A DNA stretch of 34,458 nucleotides from a virus, in the IMG/VR virus record IMGVR_UViG_3300045999_005286, positions 1 through 34,458 of that record; one strand, 5' to 3'. Positions 15,519 through 23,231 of the stretch are shown here, one piece after another (the first letter of the stretch is position 1; each line of letters begins with the position of its first letter). The position numbers and the translations under genes are program-made. The notes below the pieces were generated by a model. It made no database searches, had not been told where the DNA came from, and worked only from the letters and a program-made list of their open reading frames with translations.

Positions 15519-16876
15519 TGGCAAATTTACCTCAGGGATGGAAGCAAGGAAATTCTCCAAATATATACGAAGCTAATATAAAACCAATTAATGTAACTGG
15601 TGGAACTGTTTATATAGTTGCAGAAACAAATAAAACAAATGGAAGTTATACTGTATATACTACAAGTGGAATTAACTTTATTGGGGGAAGGTCACCACTT
15701 TATTCTGTAAGTTCTAGTGGCGCAAGAACAATCAATAATCAACAAACATATAATGCATTACAATCGGCAGGTGAAATTGCAAAATTGGATACTAGTATTA
15801 AGCCAAGAGCACTTCAAATAAATCAATCTCTTGGAACTGCTGAAGAAAAAAGAACAGTAGCAACTAGTAACTTATATAAATCACTAGCAAATTCTCCACT
15901 AATACCACCACAGAAACCTGATCAAGGTGGAAATCCACCCGCAAAACCAGCAACAACTCCACCAACAACTCCAGTAGCACAATCACCAGATGGTCCTACT
16001 AGCATTCCAGTTTCTCAATCAATATCCCCAGCAACTCCAATATCGCAAGGTGCTGCATTAACATATCCACTCAATATGAGAACAGACCAAGATAGAATTA
16101 AATTTACTGCAGTTGAGTATAGACCATCTGGAAATCTATCAGCAAGTCAATTAACTTCTCCGGATAGAAAAACTTCTCCAGTAATAAAAGAAAGTAAAGG
16201 TTCTGTTTTCTTACCGATTCAAGCATCAATCACAGATGCAAACTCTGTTGATTGGCAAGGTGCTAATATAAATTACATTGAAAAAGAAGCTGTGAATCTA
16301 GCACTAAAAGCTATGAACGCCCCAGGTGTTACTGATTTTGGTAGAGCATTTTCTGATGCATTTTCAAATGCAATGAAAGATCTCTCAAAATATTCAAAAG
16401 AGGTGCAAGTTGCTTTCGCCCAAGAAGCAGTGGGAATTCAAAATCTTCTTGGAAGATTTGGTACTGTTCTTAATCCAAACCTAGAATTACTTTTTACTGG
16501 ACCTCAATTGAGACCCTTTGAATTTAGATTTCAAATGACGGCAAGAGAACAACCAGAAGCAGTAGTAATCAAGCAAATTATAAATTATTTTAAGAAAAAT
16601 ATGGCAGTGAAAACAACAGATGATGGAGTATTTTTAAAGGCACCTAATACATTTTTTATTGAGTATCAAAAAGGAGGATCTAAACATAAGAGCATCAATC
16701 AAATCAAAGAATGTGCTCTCACAAATTGTTCCGTCGATTATACTCCACTTGGAACTTATATGACATTTGATGATGAAGAGGCAACAATGGTTTCTTATGC
16801 TATGACACTATCATTCCAAGAGCTTGAACCAATTTATGCTAAGGATTATGAAGACAATCATCCGATAGGTTACTAA
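15518..16876 (+). CDS. gp48: Baseplate tail-tube cap gp48
   Basis: 452 aa. The N-terminal half is polar with a Pro/Ser/Thr-rich linker (about 125-185). The C-terminal half carries the gp48 signature: LLFTGPQLRPFEFRFQMTAR, EQPEAVVIKQIINYFKKNMA, APNTFFIEYQKGG, CALTNCSVDYTPLGTYMTFD, and VSYAMTLSFQELEPIYAKDY. T4 gp48 is 364 aa and sits on the baseplate hub as the first ring that templates the tail tube. Shine-Dalgarno GGAGGAGAGG precedes the ATG, and it can be sequestered by the upstream AACCTCCCC. Its partner gp54 is the divergent gene at 13543. Well supported. Confidence 0.85.
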   Translation: MANLPQGWKQGNSPNIYEANIKPINVTGGTVYIVAETNKTNGSYTVYTTSGINFIGGRSPLYSVSSSGARTINNQQTYNALQSAGEIAKLDTSIKPRALQINQSLGTAEEKRTVATSNLYKSLANSPLIPPQKPDQGGNPPAKPATTPPTTPVAQSPDGPTSIPVSQSISPATPISQGAALTYPLNMRTDQDRIKFTAVEYRPSGNLSASQLTSPDRKTSPVIKESKGSVFLPIQASITDANSVDWQGANINYIEKEAVNLALKAMNAPGVTDFGRAFSDAFSNAMKDLSKYSKEVQVAFAQEAVGIQNLLGRFGTVLNPNLELLFTGPQLRPFEFRFQMTAREQPEAVVIKQIINYFKKNMAVKTTDDGVFLKAPNTFFIEYQKGGSKHKSINQIKECALTNCSVDYTPLGTYMTFDDEEATMVSYAMTLSFQELEPIYAKDYEDNHPIGY

Positions 16877-16878
16877 AG

Positions 16879-17901
16879 ATGACAAAACCATATTTTAGAC
16901 AAGTACCAAACTTCGAATATATCTCCAGAAATTCGGGAGAAAAATATATATCCGAATACGTTCCAGTTAAGAATCTTTTTAAACGCGGAAAATTAAGAGA
17001 AGATATTTTTGGAAACCTATCATTTTTTGAGAAGTATTCAATACTAGGAGATGAAAGACCAGATAATGTTGCAAGTAAATTTTATGGAGATTCAACATTA
17101 GATTGGGTAGTTCTTCTTTCCAATAACATTCTGAATATTCAAACAGAATGGCCGATGACTCAACGAACTTTTGATGAAGTTTTATTAGAACGTTATGGAT
17201 CCTATGAAAATTTATACTCCGGAATTCATCATTATGAAACCGAAGAAATAAAAAATTCCCTAGGAGTTACAGTCGTTGAATCCGGTTTAAAAGTTCAACC
17301 TACTTGGAAAACCAATGGCAACTTTTTAGAAATTGTTAATTCTCAAATTGCAGTTATTTCATCGGGCGATTCTGTAACTCCATCTAAAGTGGTTACTGTT
17401 TATATGATAAACGGAATACCAAACTTAGAAGTGGGAAATCAAGTTTATATTAACAATATAAGCGAACCTCAGTATAATGGAGCACAAGTTATAACTGAAA
17501 TCATCGCTCAAAATGGAACAACAGTTACTGGATTTAGATATGAACTTTCTTCTACTCCGAATGTTGCATCACCTACTCTATCAAGTGTAAGAAAGGAAGA
17601 AGTTCTTTTCACACTACCAGAAACTTCTACAATTACGGCAAATTCATATTATTATGAATACTGGGATCCTGGACTCGGTTATTCTGTCCTCGTTCCATCA
17701 ACTTCTTTTATTAGATCAGTTACAAACTATGAATATGAAAATCAAATACAAGAAGAAAAGAGAGACATCTATGTTCTTAAATCAAGATATTTGAACGTAG
17801 TCTTTAATGATATGGATAATATTATGCCATATAAAAAAGGTGGCGATCAATACATAAACGCCACCTTAAAAAGAGGAGATAATCTTAGATTATACGATTA
17901 A
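16879..17901 (+). CDS. gp53: Baseplate wedge protein gp53, extended
   Basis: 340 aa. Residues 1-115 match the T4 gp53 wedge family: YVPVKNLFKRGKLREDIFGN, SILGDERPDNVASKFYGDST, LDWVVLLSNNILNIQTEWPM and QRTFDEVLLERYGSYENLY. T4 gp53 is 196 aa; here an extra beta-rich region (about 140-270, with YMINGIPNLEVGNQVYINNI and ITEIIAQNGTTVTGFRY) is inserted before the C-terminal EYENQIQEEKRDIYVLKSRY. The insert looks like a small decoration domain as in other cyanophage gp53 proteins. The gene closes the plus-strand operon and its stop abuts the stop of gp32 on the other strand with no intervening terminator. Confidence 0.75.
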   Translation: MTKPYFRQVPNFEYISRNSGEKYISEYVPVKNLFKRGKLREDIFGNLSFFEKYSILGDERPDNVASKFYGDSTLDWVVLLSNNILNIQTEWPMTQRTFDEVLLERYGSYENLYSGIHHYETEEIKNSLGVTVVESGLKVQPTWKTNGNFLEIVNSQIAVISSGDSVTPSKVVTVYMINGIPNLEVGNQVYINNISEPQYNGAQVITEIIAQNGTTVTGFRYELSSTPNVASPTLSSVRKEEVLFTLPETSTITANSYYYEYWDPGLGYSVLVPSTSFIRSVTNYEYENQIQEEKRDIYVLKSRYLNVVFNDMDNIMPYKKGGDQYINATLKRGDNLRLYD

Positions 17902-18855
17902 TCAATCTTCAGCAAGACGTTGGAAGTAACTCAGAGCATCATCTTCATCGTCATCGTCTTGGGTAATCTTAGGAAGTGACGGAGACTTAGAACGATTATA
18001 GGATTGCTCCAACTCTTCTACAACACGATCTTGAACGGAAGAATTCTGTTCGTAACCTTCGAGATCATCTTCTTGTTCCACAACTGCGCGGGAACGAGTT
18101 GGTGATGTGGTTCCACCAAGACCAAGAACGTAATTCATACGCTTCTCAAGTTCCTCAAAGGACTTGAACTGGTCGGGAGCAGTAATAGCAGTTAGAGAAT
18201 ACTCTTTCTTCCAGATTGCTTCCAGAGCATCGTCATCATCCTGCAGAGAACTGACGCGATCAAACTCAGACTTATCATAGTTCCAATAACCATCCTTCTT
18301 CACAATCTTCAGTTTGAAGTTTGCACCTTGCCAGAAGTCAAAAGGATTGATCGGATCTTCATCATCAAACTCAGGTTGCATAGCATTCAGGATCTTGTCA
18401 AAGATCTTCTTACCATACTTGAAGAGAAAAACCTTACCTTCATTTGCAGGATTTGCGGGATCCTTTACAACGTAAATGTTAGAGTAGTAAGACAGTTTAC
18501 GCTTTTGCTTACGAACAGTATCCTTATCTTTGTCACTACCAGAATTCCAGAGACCACGGTTGTACTCCGAAACAGGATCTTTCTGACCGATAGTAGTCAG
18601 AGAATTTTCAATATACCAACCACCAGGACCTTGGAAAGCGTGAGAATAAAGTTTAACCCAAGGAAGTTCCTCACCATCAGGTGCAGGGAGGAAACGAATC
18701 ACTGCTGAACCCACTCCGGTCTTATCCATCTCTGGTTTCCAGAGACGATCATCTGCACCACCAGAAGTGGTATTCATTTTTTCAACTTGCTTCACCAGTT
18801 TCTCAGTCAGTGAACCAAGAGAAGATTGCTTTTTCAGATTAGAAAAATTAGACAT
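17902..18855 (-). CDS. gp32: Single-stranded DNA-binding protein gp32
   Basis: 317 aa. T4 gp32 family: basic N-terminus (MSNFSNLKKQSSLGSLTEKL) for cooperative binding, core VIRFLPAPDGEELPWVKLYS, then KRKLSYYSNIYVVKDPANPA and NEGKVFLFKYGKKIFDKILN, and an acidic C-terminal tail (ITQDDDDEDDALSYFQ) for protein contacts. It coats ssDNA in replication and recombination and recruits gp59. The protein contains no cysteine at all, so the Cys-His-Cys-Cys zinc site of T4 gp32 is absent. GAGGT lies before the ATG, and a strong sigma70 promoter sits in the end of the DUF1825 gene. It is the last gene of the gp33-gp59-gp32 cluster. Confidence 0.95.
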   Translation of the reverse strand: MSNFSNLKKQSSLGSLTEKLVKQVEKMNTTSGGADDRLWKPEMDKTGVGSAVIRFLPAPDGEELPWVKLYSHAFQGPGGWYIENSLTTIGQKDPVSEYNRGLWNSGSDKDKDTVRKQKRKLSYYSNIYVVKDPANPANEGKVFLFKYGKKIFDKILNAMQPEFDDEDPINPFDFWQGANFKLKIVKKDGYWNYDKSEFDRVSSLQDDDDALEAIWKKEYSLTAITAPDQFKSFEELEKRMNYVLGLGGTTSPTRSRAVVEQEDDLEGYEQNSSVQDRVVEELEQSYNRSKSPSLPKITQDDDDEDDALSYFQRLAED

Positions 18856-18898
18856 TTGTACCTCGTATTAGTAGGATTTGGCCTTTGTGTACCTTGTT

Positions 18899-18927
18899 AT
18901 TCTAGCGGTCAGAACCAGTTTTGTCAA
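18899..18927 (-). promoter_or_regulatory. Sigma70 promoter TTGACA-17-TAGAAT before gp32
   Basis: Minus strand: TTGACA (18927-18922), 17-bp spacer, TAGAAT (18904-18899). It lies in the coding end of the DUF1825 gene, whose stop codon TAG is the start of the -10 box. Leader to gp32 about 40 nt. Confidence 0.75.
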
Positions 18928-19246
18928 TCTGCTCCTTCATCAACTCAAGCATCTTAGACATATTGTTAAGAATGATATTCATATCAGTTCCAGGGGGCAT
19001 ACCCATCATAATCGCAGATTGCATAATACGTTCTTTCATTTCCTTTGCTTCGGGATCATCAGATAAACTCATTCTTGTGTAAAGAACTTTTTGTTTATCC
19101 AAAAGACGTTCCATTATTTCAACGTGCCTGAGTTTATCTTCCTTCGTCATTGAAGGAAACTTAAAGACACTTCCATAAACTTCTTCTTGAAGTTCAGAAA
19201 TTTCAGTCATCTCTGCACGGACGACTTCGGAATCAAAGAAGCTCAT
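18902..19246 (-). CDS. DUF1825-family protein
   Basis: 114 aa. The start MSFFDSEVVRAEMTEISELQ, then FPSMTKEDKLRHVEIMERLL and DKQKVLYTRMSLSDDPEAKE, followed by a Met-rich helix (MIMGMPPGTDMNIILNNM-like segment) agree with the DUF1825 family shared by cyanobacteria and cyanophages. The protein is nearly all alpha-helical. Its function is not known. It is inserted between gp59 and gp32 where T4 has no such gene, so a replication or transcription accessory role is likely by context. Strong Shine-Dalgarno AGGAGA precedes ATG. The family is host-shared, so it may be host-derived. Confidence 0.75.
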   Translation of the reverse strand: MSFFDSEVVRAEMTEISELQEEVYGSVFKFPSMTKEDKLRHVEIMERLLDKQKVLYTRMSLSDDPEAKEMKERIMQSAIMMGMPPGTDMNIILNNMSKMLELMKEQIDKTGSDR

Positions 19247-19338
19247 TTGTCTCCTAAAACTAATTCTTTTAAAATTTTGCGATAACGCAGTACAATCTAT
19301 TTATTTTTCTTTCTTTGTCGGTAAAGTCTAGCAATTAA

Positions 19339-19926
19339 TTATAAAATTATTTCTTTGAGGATTTTTTTATACTTAAAAATATCAACCTGCATAAAAGGAG
19401 AATATTTTTTAATTCTCCGACTTACGGTTTCCCACACTGGGTCCTGAAGTTTCTTGTCAAACTTATTCCCGAACAGGAATATTCTATCGTAAATGACTAA
19501 GGTTTCCAGGCTAATATTCCCGCTCAGGAATTTTTTTAAAAGAGGTGGATGTCCTTTGGAGCAGTTAAAAACATCATCAAATTTATTCTCCTCAAAAAGA
19601 CTTTGAGATTCTTCTTTGAAGACATATGAGAGAGACTGAACTTTCTTTTGCCAGTTCTGATATCTGCCTTCACCCTCTCTCATAATTTCACCAATCCAGA
19701 GTGTCTCTGGATCATTACAAGAAACAAAGTTTGCAACAAAAAAATTTTCTACTTCTTTTTCGTCTCTTTGCCTAGACATTTTTTCAAACCAGAATCGGTC
19801 TTTTCTTTTATAAAAGGACTGAAGACTTGCTCTGGTTTTTTTACAATACTTGTGATAATCGTATGAATCTTTTGTGAAGTGATTTTTTAATGCAAGATAA
19901 GTTTTATAACATTCAAAAGGCATCAT
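19339..19926 (-). CDS. gp59: Helicase loader gp59
   Basis: 195 aa. N-terminus MMPFECYKTYLALKNHFTKD, then YDYHKYCKKTRASLQSFYKR and KDRFWFEKMSRQ, is the gp59 pattern: basic, aromatic-rich, helical (T4 gp59 is 217 aa). It loads the gp41 helicase on gp32-coated DNA at forks and recombination intermediates. Motifs WIGEIMREGEGRYQNWQKKV and a C-terminal PVWETVSRRIKKYSPFMQVD match too. ATG directly follows the gp33 stop. The order gp33-gp59-(DUF1825)-gp32 repeats that of T4. Confidence 0.9.
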   Translation of the reverse strand: MMPFECYKTYLALKNHFTKDSYDYHKYCKKTRASLQSFYKRKDRFWFEKMSRQRDEKEVENFFVANFVSCNDPETLWIGEIMREGEGRYQNWQKKVQSLSYVFKEESQSLFEENKFDDVFNCSKGHPPLLKKFLSGNISLETLVIYDRIFLFGNKFDKKLQDPVWETVSRRIKKYSPFMQVDIFKYKKILKEIIL

Positions 19927-20184
19927 TTAAAAAACTAATTTAGCACGGGAAGTCTTCTTGAGGAAATTAAGTTCCATTGCTTCATAACGAAGTTTTTCTT
20001 TCAAAGGTTTTGAAATTAGTTTGGGAACTGATTCGACATCAATATTATTTTGTTCGCAGAAATAAATGATCGCGTCAATATAATTCATTTCTGTATTCAC
20101 TTGAACGAGATTCTCAATCTCCTGAGCGAACTTAGAGGGGCAAAAAAACTTATTTTCTAATGCTTTCTCTAATTCATTCTCCAT
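19927..20184 (-). CDS. gp33: Late transcription coactivator gp33
   Basis: 85 aa from ATG 20184 (MENELEKALENKFFCPSKFA); a longer frame would need a TTG at 20208. The middle MNYIDAIIYFCEQNNIDVES and KPLKEKLRYEAMELNFLKKT align with the T4 gp33 core (YLEATTAFLEENSIP...IEKIQSEAIDENLL). gp33 binds host RNA polymerase beta flap and the gp45 clamp, enabling the gp55 sigma to fire late promoters of the TATAAATA/CTAAATA type found throughout this window. The start overlaps the end of the upstream nuclease gene by 11 nt. Confidence 0.85.
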   Translation of the reverse strand: MENELEKALENKFFCPSKFAQEIENLVQVNTEMNYIDAIIYFCEQNNIDVESVPKLISKPLKEKLRYEAMELNFLKKTSRAKLVF

Positions 20185-20854
20185 TTGACCCAATATTGTG
20201 ATGTACAAATTCTTTAATGTAGCGAACTAATAACTTAATATAATCCGATTTATTTCTTTTGTCAAATATTTTGACTTCGCCACCCGGCGTTACCATAATT
20301 GTAATGAGTTTAACTGGGGGAATATCAGTCAGTTCATAATATGCTGCAGCATAAAACATTTCTTGAACGAAATAGTTTTCAATCCACTCTTCGGGTTTGA
20401 TTTTCTCTGAGGTCTTAAAGTCAATAACTGCAAGTTCTCCTTCATATTCAGCGATACAATCAACTCGCCCAGCAAGCCCAAGATATTCAGAGTAAAGAGT
20501 TCTTTCAATCGCGTGAATATTATTTATCTTATCAAGATAAGGTTTCGCGTGATGAAACATAAACTTTGTCAGGGGTTGATAATCATTCCAATTCAATTCT
20601 TTATTCTCAAGATAATCCTGACAGACTTGGTGAAAATCAGTTCCTCTTGCAGTTGCTTTTTTAGTAATTGCATTTGCTTTTTCTTCACCAACTCTCTTTC
20701 TCCACTCTACAAAGATTTGGCGATTATAAAATGAAGTGACAGAAGTAATAGAAGGCACCCACTTACCACTTGGAGTCTGGTAAAGGCGGATGCTTTCTGT
20801 TGTTTTACATTCTAGTTCAATGTCACCCAGATAATTATGATGAATAAATGTCAT
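20174..20854 (-). CDS. PD-(D/E)XK exonuclease
   Basis: 226 aa. RecB/Cas4-like nuclease signature: SEYLGLAGRVDCIAEYEGEL then AVIDFKTSEKIKPEEW (GxxDxxxxxxxx(V/I)xDxKT), plus the helix with the Gln-Tyr type motif in VQEMFYAAAYYELTD. N-terminal region WVPSITSVTSFYN and ARGTDFHQVCQDYLE (the conserved His) are typical of this exonuclease family in cyanophages. The product probably processes DNA ends in phage recombination or host DNA breakdown. The start overlaps the phoH stop by 4 nt, and its stop overlaps gp33. No iron-sulphur Cys cluster of Cas4 type is seen. Confidence 0.85.
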   Translation of the reverse strand: MTFIHHNYLGDIELECKTTESIRLYQTPSGKWVPSITSVTSFYNRQIFVEWRKRVGEEKANAITKKATARGTDFHQVCQDYLENKELNWNDYQPLTKFMFHHAKPYLDKINNIHAIERTLYSEYLGLAGRVDCIAEYEGELAVIDFKTSEKIKPEEWIENYFVQEMFYAAAYYELTDIPPVKLITIMVTPGGEVKIFDKRNKSDYIKLLVRYIKEFVHHNIGSNGE

Positions 20855-21603
20855 AGATTCATTTCCATTTTTGCAAGAATATATTCTTTCACGAATCCAG
20901 AGCGAACAATGTCATCAACACCAAATTCAATAATATCAATAGAAGGCATTACACGAAGAATTTTCATAAAATCAACAATACCATTCTTTTCATTTGACTT
21001 AATCAAATCCGATTGAGTCGCATCACCGCAGAACATAATTTTAGAATTTTCACCAACACGAGTGATAATAGAATCAAGTTCGTGGAAGTTCAGGTTTTGG
21101 AATTCGTCTACAATAATGATTGCATTATCCAAAGTAGTACCACGAATGAAAGAAGTGCTCCAAAAACTGATTGTACCCTGTAACTTAAGATTGCCATAAA
21201 GCATTTCAAAAGATGCATCATCTGGCATCTGGAACATATACTTTACCATATTCTTATACGGAATTTGATAAAGTGAGGACTTATCTTCGTGGTCTCCTGG
21301 GAGGAATCCAATCTCACGAGTAGCAACAAGAGATCTTACGATATAAATTTTTTCGTAAGGAGATCTCTCATCCAAAACATCCTGAAGTGCATTATAGAGT
21401 GTGATAAAAGTTTTACCCGTACCAGCACATCCATATGCAACGATGTTTTTATGGTCTTCGTATGCTTTATAGAGTAATTTTTGATTATCCGTGAGAGGTT
21501 CAATCTCTCTCATCAACTCAGAACTGATTGGTTTCTTACGCTTCATTTGTTTTGCGGTAAGTCCAACACCAATCGGTTGATCCTCTTTTCTTCTTCTTGC
21601 CAT
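20851..21603 (-). CDS. phoH: PhoH-like ATPase
   Basis: 250 aa. P-loop ATPase: Walker A GCAGTGKTFIT (about residue 58-68), Walker B IIIVDEFQN, sensor MFCGDATQSDL, plus the PhoH motifs PLTDNQKLLYKAYEDH and IYIVRSLVATREIGFLPGD. PhoH belongs to the Pho regulon in E. coli and is very common in marine phages; its exact activity (RNA/DNA helicase-like or ATPase) is unsettled. Highly basic N-terminus MARRRKEDQPIGVGLTAKQM. The gene lies next to ThyX and a nuclease, so a nucleic-acid role is likely. No Pho box can be recognised nearby. Confidence 0.95.
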   Translation of the reverse strand: MARRRKEDQPIGVGLTAKQMKRKKPISSELMREIEPLTDNQKLLYKAYEDHKNIVAYGCAGTGKTFITLYNALQDVLDERSPYEKIYIVRSLVATREIGFLPGDHEDKSSLYQIPYKNMVKYMFQMPDDASFEMLYGNLKLQGTISFWSTSFIRGTTLDNAIIIVDEFQNLNFHELDSIITRVGENSKIMFCGDATQSDLIKSNEKNGIVDFMKILRVMPSIDIIEFGVDDIVRSGFVKEYILAKMEMNL

Positions 21604-21609
21604 ATCAGA

Positions 21610-21852
21610 TTAGATTTTTTTGACTTTTGAACCAGGCATCTTGGCAGCGCGTCCAAGAACATCATTCCACCCAGGATTTTTAGAGACTAGCTTATTCTGC
21701 CAATCTCCCACTTCTCCCGGAGTGGCACATCCTTCAGACCAATCCCTTTTCCACTCTGGATTGTCTTTATACCATTGAGTGATCTCATGAACACTCATTT
21801 CAATAACTTTTTTTTCACCAGTTTCTTTATGAATAATTGGATAAATTGCCAA
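21610..21852 (-). CDS. Conserved cyanophage protein, 80 aa
   Basis: 80 aa, starting MAIYPIIHKETGEKKVIEMS, then VHEITQWYKDNPEWKRDWSE, then KLVSKNPGWNDVLGRAAKMP. The start resembles the FmdB-type zinc-ribbon regulators (a Y-P-x-H-E-x-G-E beginning) but the usual CxxC pair is missing; the only Cys is in EGCATPGE. The rest is rich in Trp and basic residues and ends GSKVKKI. This protein accompanies phoH in cyanomyoviruses. No function is known. A late motif GAATAAATA lies 27 nt before the start. Confidence 0.75.
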   Translation of the reverse strand: MAIYPIIHKETGEKKVIEMSVHEITQWYKDNPEWKRDWSEGCATPGEVGDWQNKLVSKNPGWNDVLGRAAKMPGSKVKKI

Positions 21853-21878
21853 TTCTATTCCTCCATAGTGTGTAAGGA

Positions 21879-21887
21879 TATTTATTC
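21879..21887 (-). promoter_or_regulatory. Late promoter motif GAATAAATA
   Basis: Minus-strand GAATAAATA overlapping the ThyX stop, 27 nt before ATG 21852. Variant of the late element; lower confidence than the perfect copies. Confidence 0.4.
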
Positions 21888-22601
21888 AATAGTGATAGAA
21901 GGTGCATCAGAGCACTCAGAACATCCTTCACGAGTCCAACCAAGTGCTTCAGATACTGCAGGGAACTGACAGGTAAAGATACAACGTACCAATTCAGCAA
22001 TCTCCATATGTTCCTTCTGTGTACCGTGTGCAGAACGAAGATCGATATAATGTACCCATGACCTTACAGAACCGGTCATATAGAGTCTTGTAGGCGTTGC
22101 CAGGGGCAATACAAACCTCGCACACTCCTTTGCTACTCCCTTCTCTAGAAGACGATTGTAAACCCTCTGAGACTGCTCGAACAAAACGCGAATGTCTTCC
22201 AGCAGTGTGAGTTTCAAATAGTCTGGAAGGTCATCAATCGAGTTCTGGCGATTCTTATCATCTTGCCTGCGAAGTTCAGGAAGGGGAATGGTATTATTCA
22301 AAAGATTAGCATCAGCATATCGTTGGGAAAACTCTTGATATGTGAAACTCCTATGACGGAGTATTTGTGCTGCGATACCCCTTGTAGTATTAATTTCTAC
22401 AGTCATTGAAGCTTGCTCGAAGATACTCCAATGCTGATGCTGAATACAATACTTAAGTAGTCCAGCAAACTTATCGTTCTCTTGATTTGCTGGATTCGAA
22501 ACACGAGCACAGTATGCCATATGTTTTTCTGCATCTGGTGTTACAGACACAAGTTTTACTTCTGGTTTCATGAATTCGAATTCTTCGAAGATCTTATTCA
22601 C
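21882..22601 (-). CDS. thyX: Flavin-dependent thymidylate synthase ThyX
   Basis: 239 aa. ThyX motif RHRxxSxxxxSxR is present as RHRSFTYQEFSQRYADANLL; the FAD/dUMP site is completed by ARVSNPANQENDKFAG and the C-terminal LRSAHGTQKEHMEIAELVRC. It makes dTMP from dUMP with methylene-tetrahydrofolate and FADH2 for phage DNA. The frame begins with GTG 22601, which overlaps the upstream stop (GTGA) and has GGAG 7 nt before it; an internal ATG (MKPEVKLVSV, 22571) is the alternative. The C-terminal CSECSD tail is an addition to the family core. Early metabolic gene. Confidence 0.95.
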   Translation of the reverse strand: MNKIFEEFEFMKPEVKLVSVTPDAEKHMAYCARVSNPANQENDKFAGLLKYCIQHQHWSIFEQASMTVEINTTRGIAAQILRHRSFTYQEFSQRYADANLLNNTIPLPELRRQDDKNRQNSIDDLPDYLKLTLLEDIRVLFEQSQRVYNRLLEKGVAKECARFVLPLATPTRLYMTGSVRSWVHYIDLRSAHGTQKEHMEIAELVRCIFTCQFPAVSEALGWTREGCSECSDAPSITIE

Positions 22602-22840
22602 AGTCCATCTCCATCATCATCGTTTGTAAGTTTATATTTTTGATTTACTCTAATTAAATCTGCAAGTTCATCACCCTCATCATCATAGAACACCTCATCA
22701 TAATCCTCAAGGTAAGGTGCCACTTCTTCATATTTAAGTTCTTGTTTATATGCATCGATATCAGAATATACTTCCGACTTGAGACATTCGACAAGAGACT
22801 CAAGATTCCTAATGATTAACTTAAGTTTCTCTTTATCCAT
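22598..22840 (-). CDS. Acidic small protein, 80 aa
   Basis: 80 aa. N-terminal basic/hydrophobic helix (MDKEKLKLIIRNLESLVECL), then a very acidic segment (YLEDYDEVFYDDEGDELADL) and a tail NDDDGDGL. It resembles other acidic DNA-mimic-like phage proteins but I cannot assign it. It is the first gene behind the composite terminator-promoter at 22864-22903, with ATG 25 nt below the -10, so it and ThyX are probably expressed from a sigma70 promoter. Confidence 0.7.
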   Translation of the reverse strand: MDKEKLKLIIRNLESLVECLKSEVYSDIDAYKQELKYEEVAPYLEDYDEVFYDDEGDELADLIRVNQKYKLTNDDDGDGL

Positions 22841-22863
22841 TTAAATCAATCTATACGTCATCT

Positions 22864-22892
22864 ATTATAGATAAAAAAAAGAGGAGTGTCAA
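22864..22892 (-). promoter_or_regulatory. Sigma70 promoter TTGACA-17-TATAAT, -35 inside a terminator hairpin
   Basis: Minus strand: TTGACA 22892-22887, 17-bp spacer consisting of the terminator's distal arm and U-tract, TATAAT 22869-22864. Both boxes are full consensus. Confidence 0.85.
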
Positions 22893-22903
22893 GCACTCCT
22901 CTT
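22872..22903 (-). terminator. Terminator hairpin with -35 in loop
   Basis: AAGAGGAGTG, loop CTTGA, CACTCCTCTT followed by TTTTTTT on the minus strand (22903-22894 paired with 22888-22879). It ends the small-gene group 22913-23231 and at the same time carries the -35 of the next promoter. Confidence 0.85.
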
Positions 22904-22912
22904 AAAGTTATA

Positions 22913-22999
22913 TCACTTACTCAAAAGTAAAATTTCGACATAAATCAAATATATAAATGCCACTGATGCAGCTGTAATAGATGCAATCGTAGCAATCAT
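22913..22999 (-). CDS. Small membrane peptide, 28 aa
   Basis: ATG 22999 begins a 28-residue frame with one hydrophobic helix (MIATIASITAASVAFIYLIY) and a short tail ending LLLSK. AGGAG 7 nt before the ATG is a strong Shine-Dalgarno, and the ATG overlaps the stop of the 32-aa gene (ATGA). Likely an inner-membrane or thylakoid single-pass peptide; no family known. Confidence 0.65.
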   Translation of the reverse strand: MIATIASITAASVAFIYLIYVEILLLSK

Positions 23000-23094
23000 T
23001 TCGATGCTCCTGCGTTTACAAGCAGTGCTTGGTGGCGACGATTCTCTTTTTGCTTTTGCTCTTTAATGAGTTGAAGTACATTGAGTTTTTTCAT
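22996..23094 (-). CDS. Small basic peptide, 32 aa
   Basis: 32 aa, MKKLNVLQLIKEQKQKENRR and then HQALLVNAGASK. Lys/Arg/Gln-rich amphipathic helix. GGAGGG 9 nt before ATG. It overlaps the previous gene by 1 nt (TGATG) and the next by 4, forming a tightly coupled trio. Too short to classify. Confidence 0.6.
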   Translation of the reverse strand: MKKLNVLQLIKEQKQKENRRHQALLVNAGASK

Positions 23095-23231
23095 CACTTA
23101 TGACCCTCCTTTACAAACTTAACACCACGATAGGTTTCGTCGTATTGTTGAGGTTGTTGCATCATTTGCTGTTGATACTCAAGACGCTTTTGAGTATCAT
23201 ATTCGACACCACGATATACTACTTTAGACAT
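23094..23231 (-). CDS. DUF4278-like small protein, 45 aa
   Basis: 45 aa, MSKVVYRGVEYDTQKRLEYQ followed by a Gln/Met run and DETYRGVKFVKEGHK. The two YRGV motifs, one near each end, are the signature of the cyanobacterial DUF4278 family (YRG..Y ... YRG..), also seen in cyanophages; function unknown. AAGGAG lies 7 nt before the ATG, a strong Shine-Dalgarno. First gene of the group that the promoter at 23368-23396 drives, after a long structured leader. Confidence 0.7.
   Translation of the reverse strand: MSKVVYRGVEYDTQKRLEYQQQMMQQPQQYDETYRGVKFVKEGHK

Noticed and set aside
19298-19306. AAATAAATA as late promoter before the DUF1825 gene
   Set aside because: Distance of about 52 nt to the ATG does not fit the 20-28 nt rule and the region is A/T-rich, so chance is likely.
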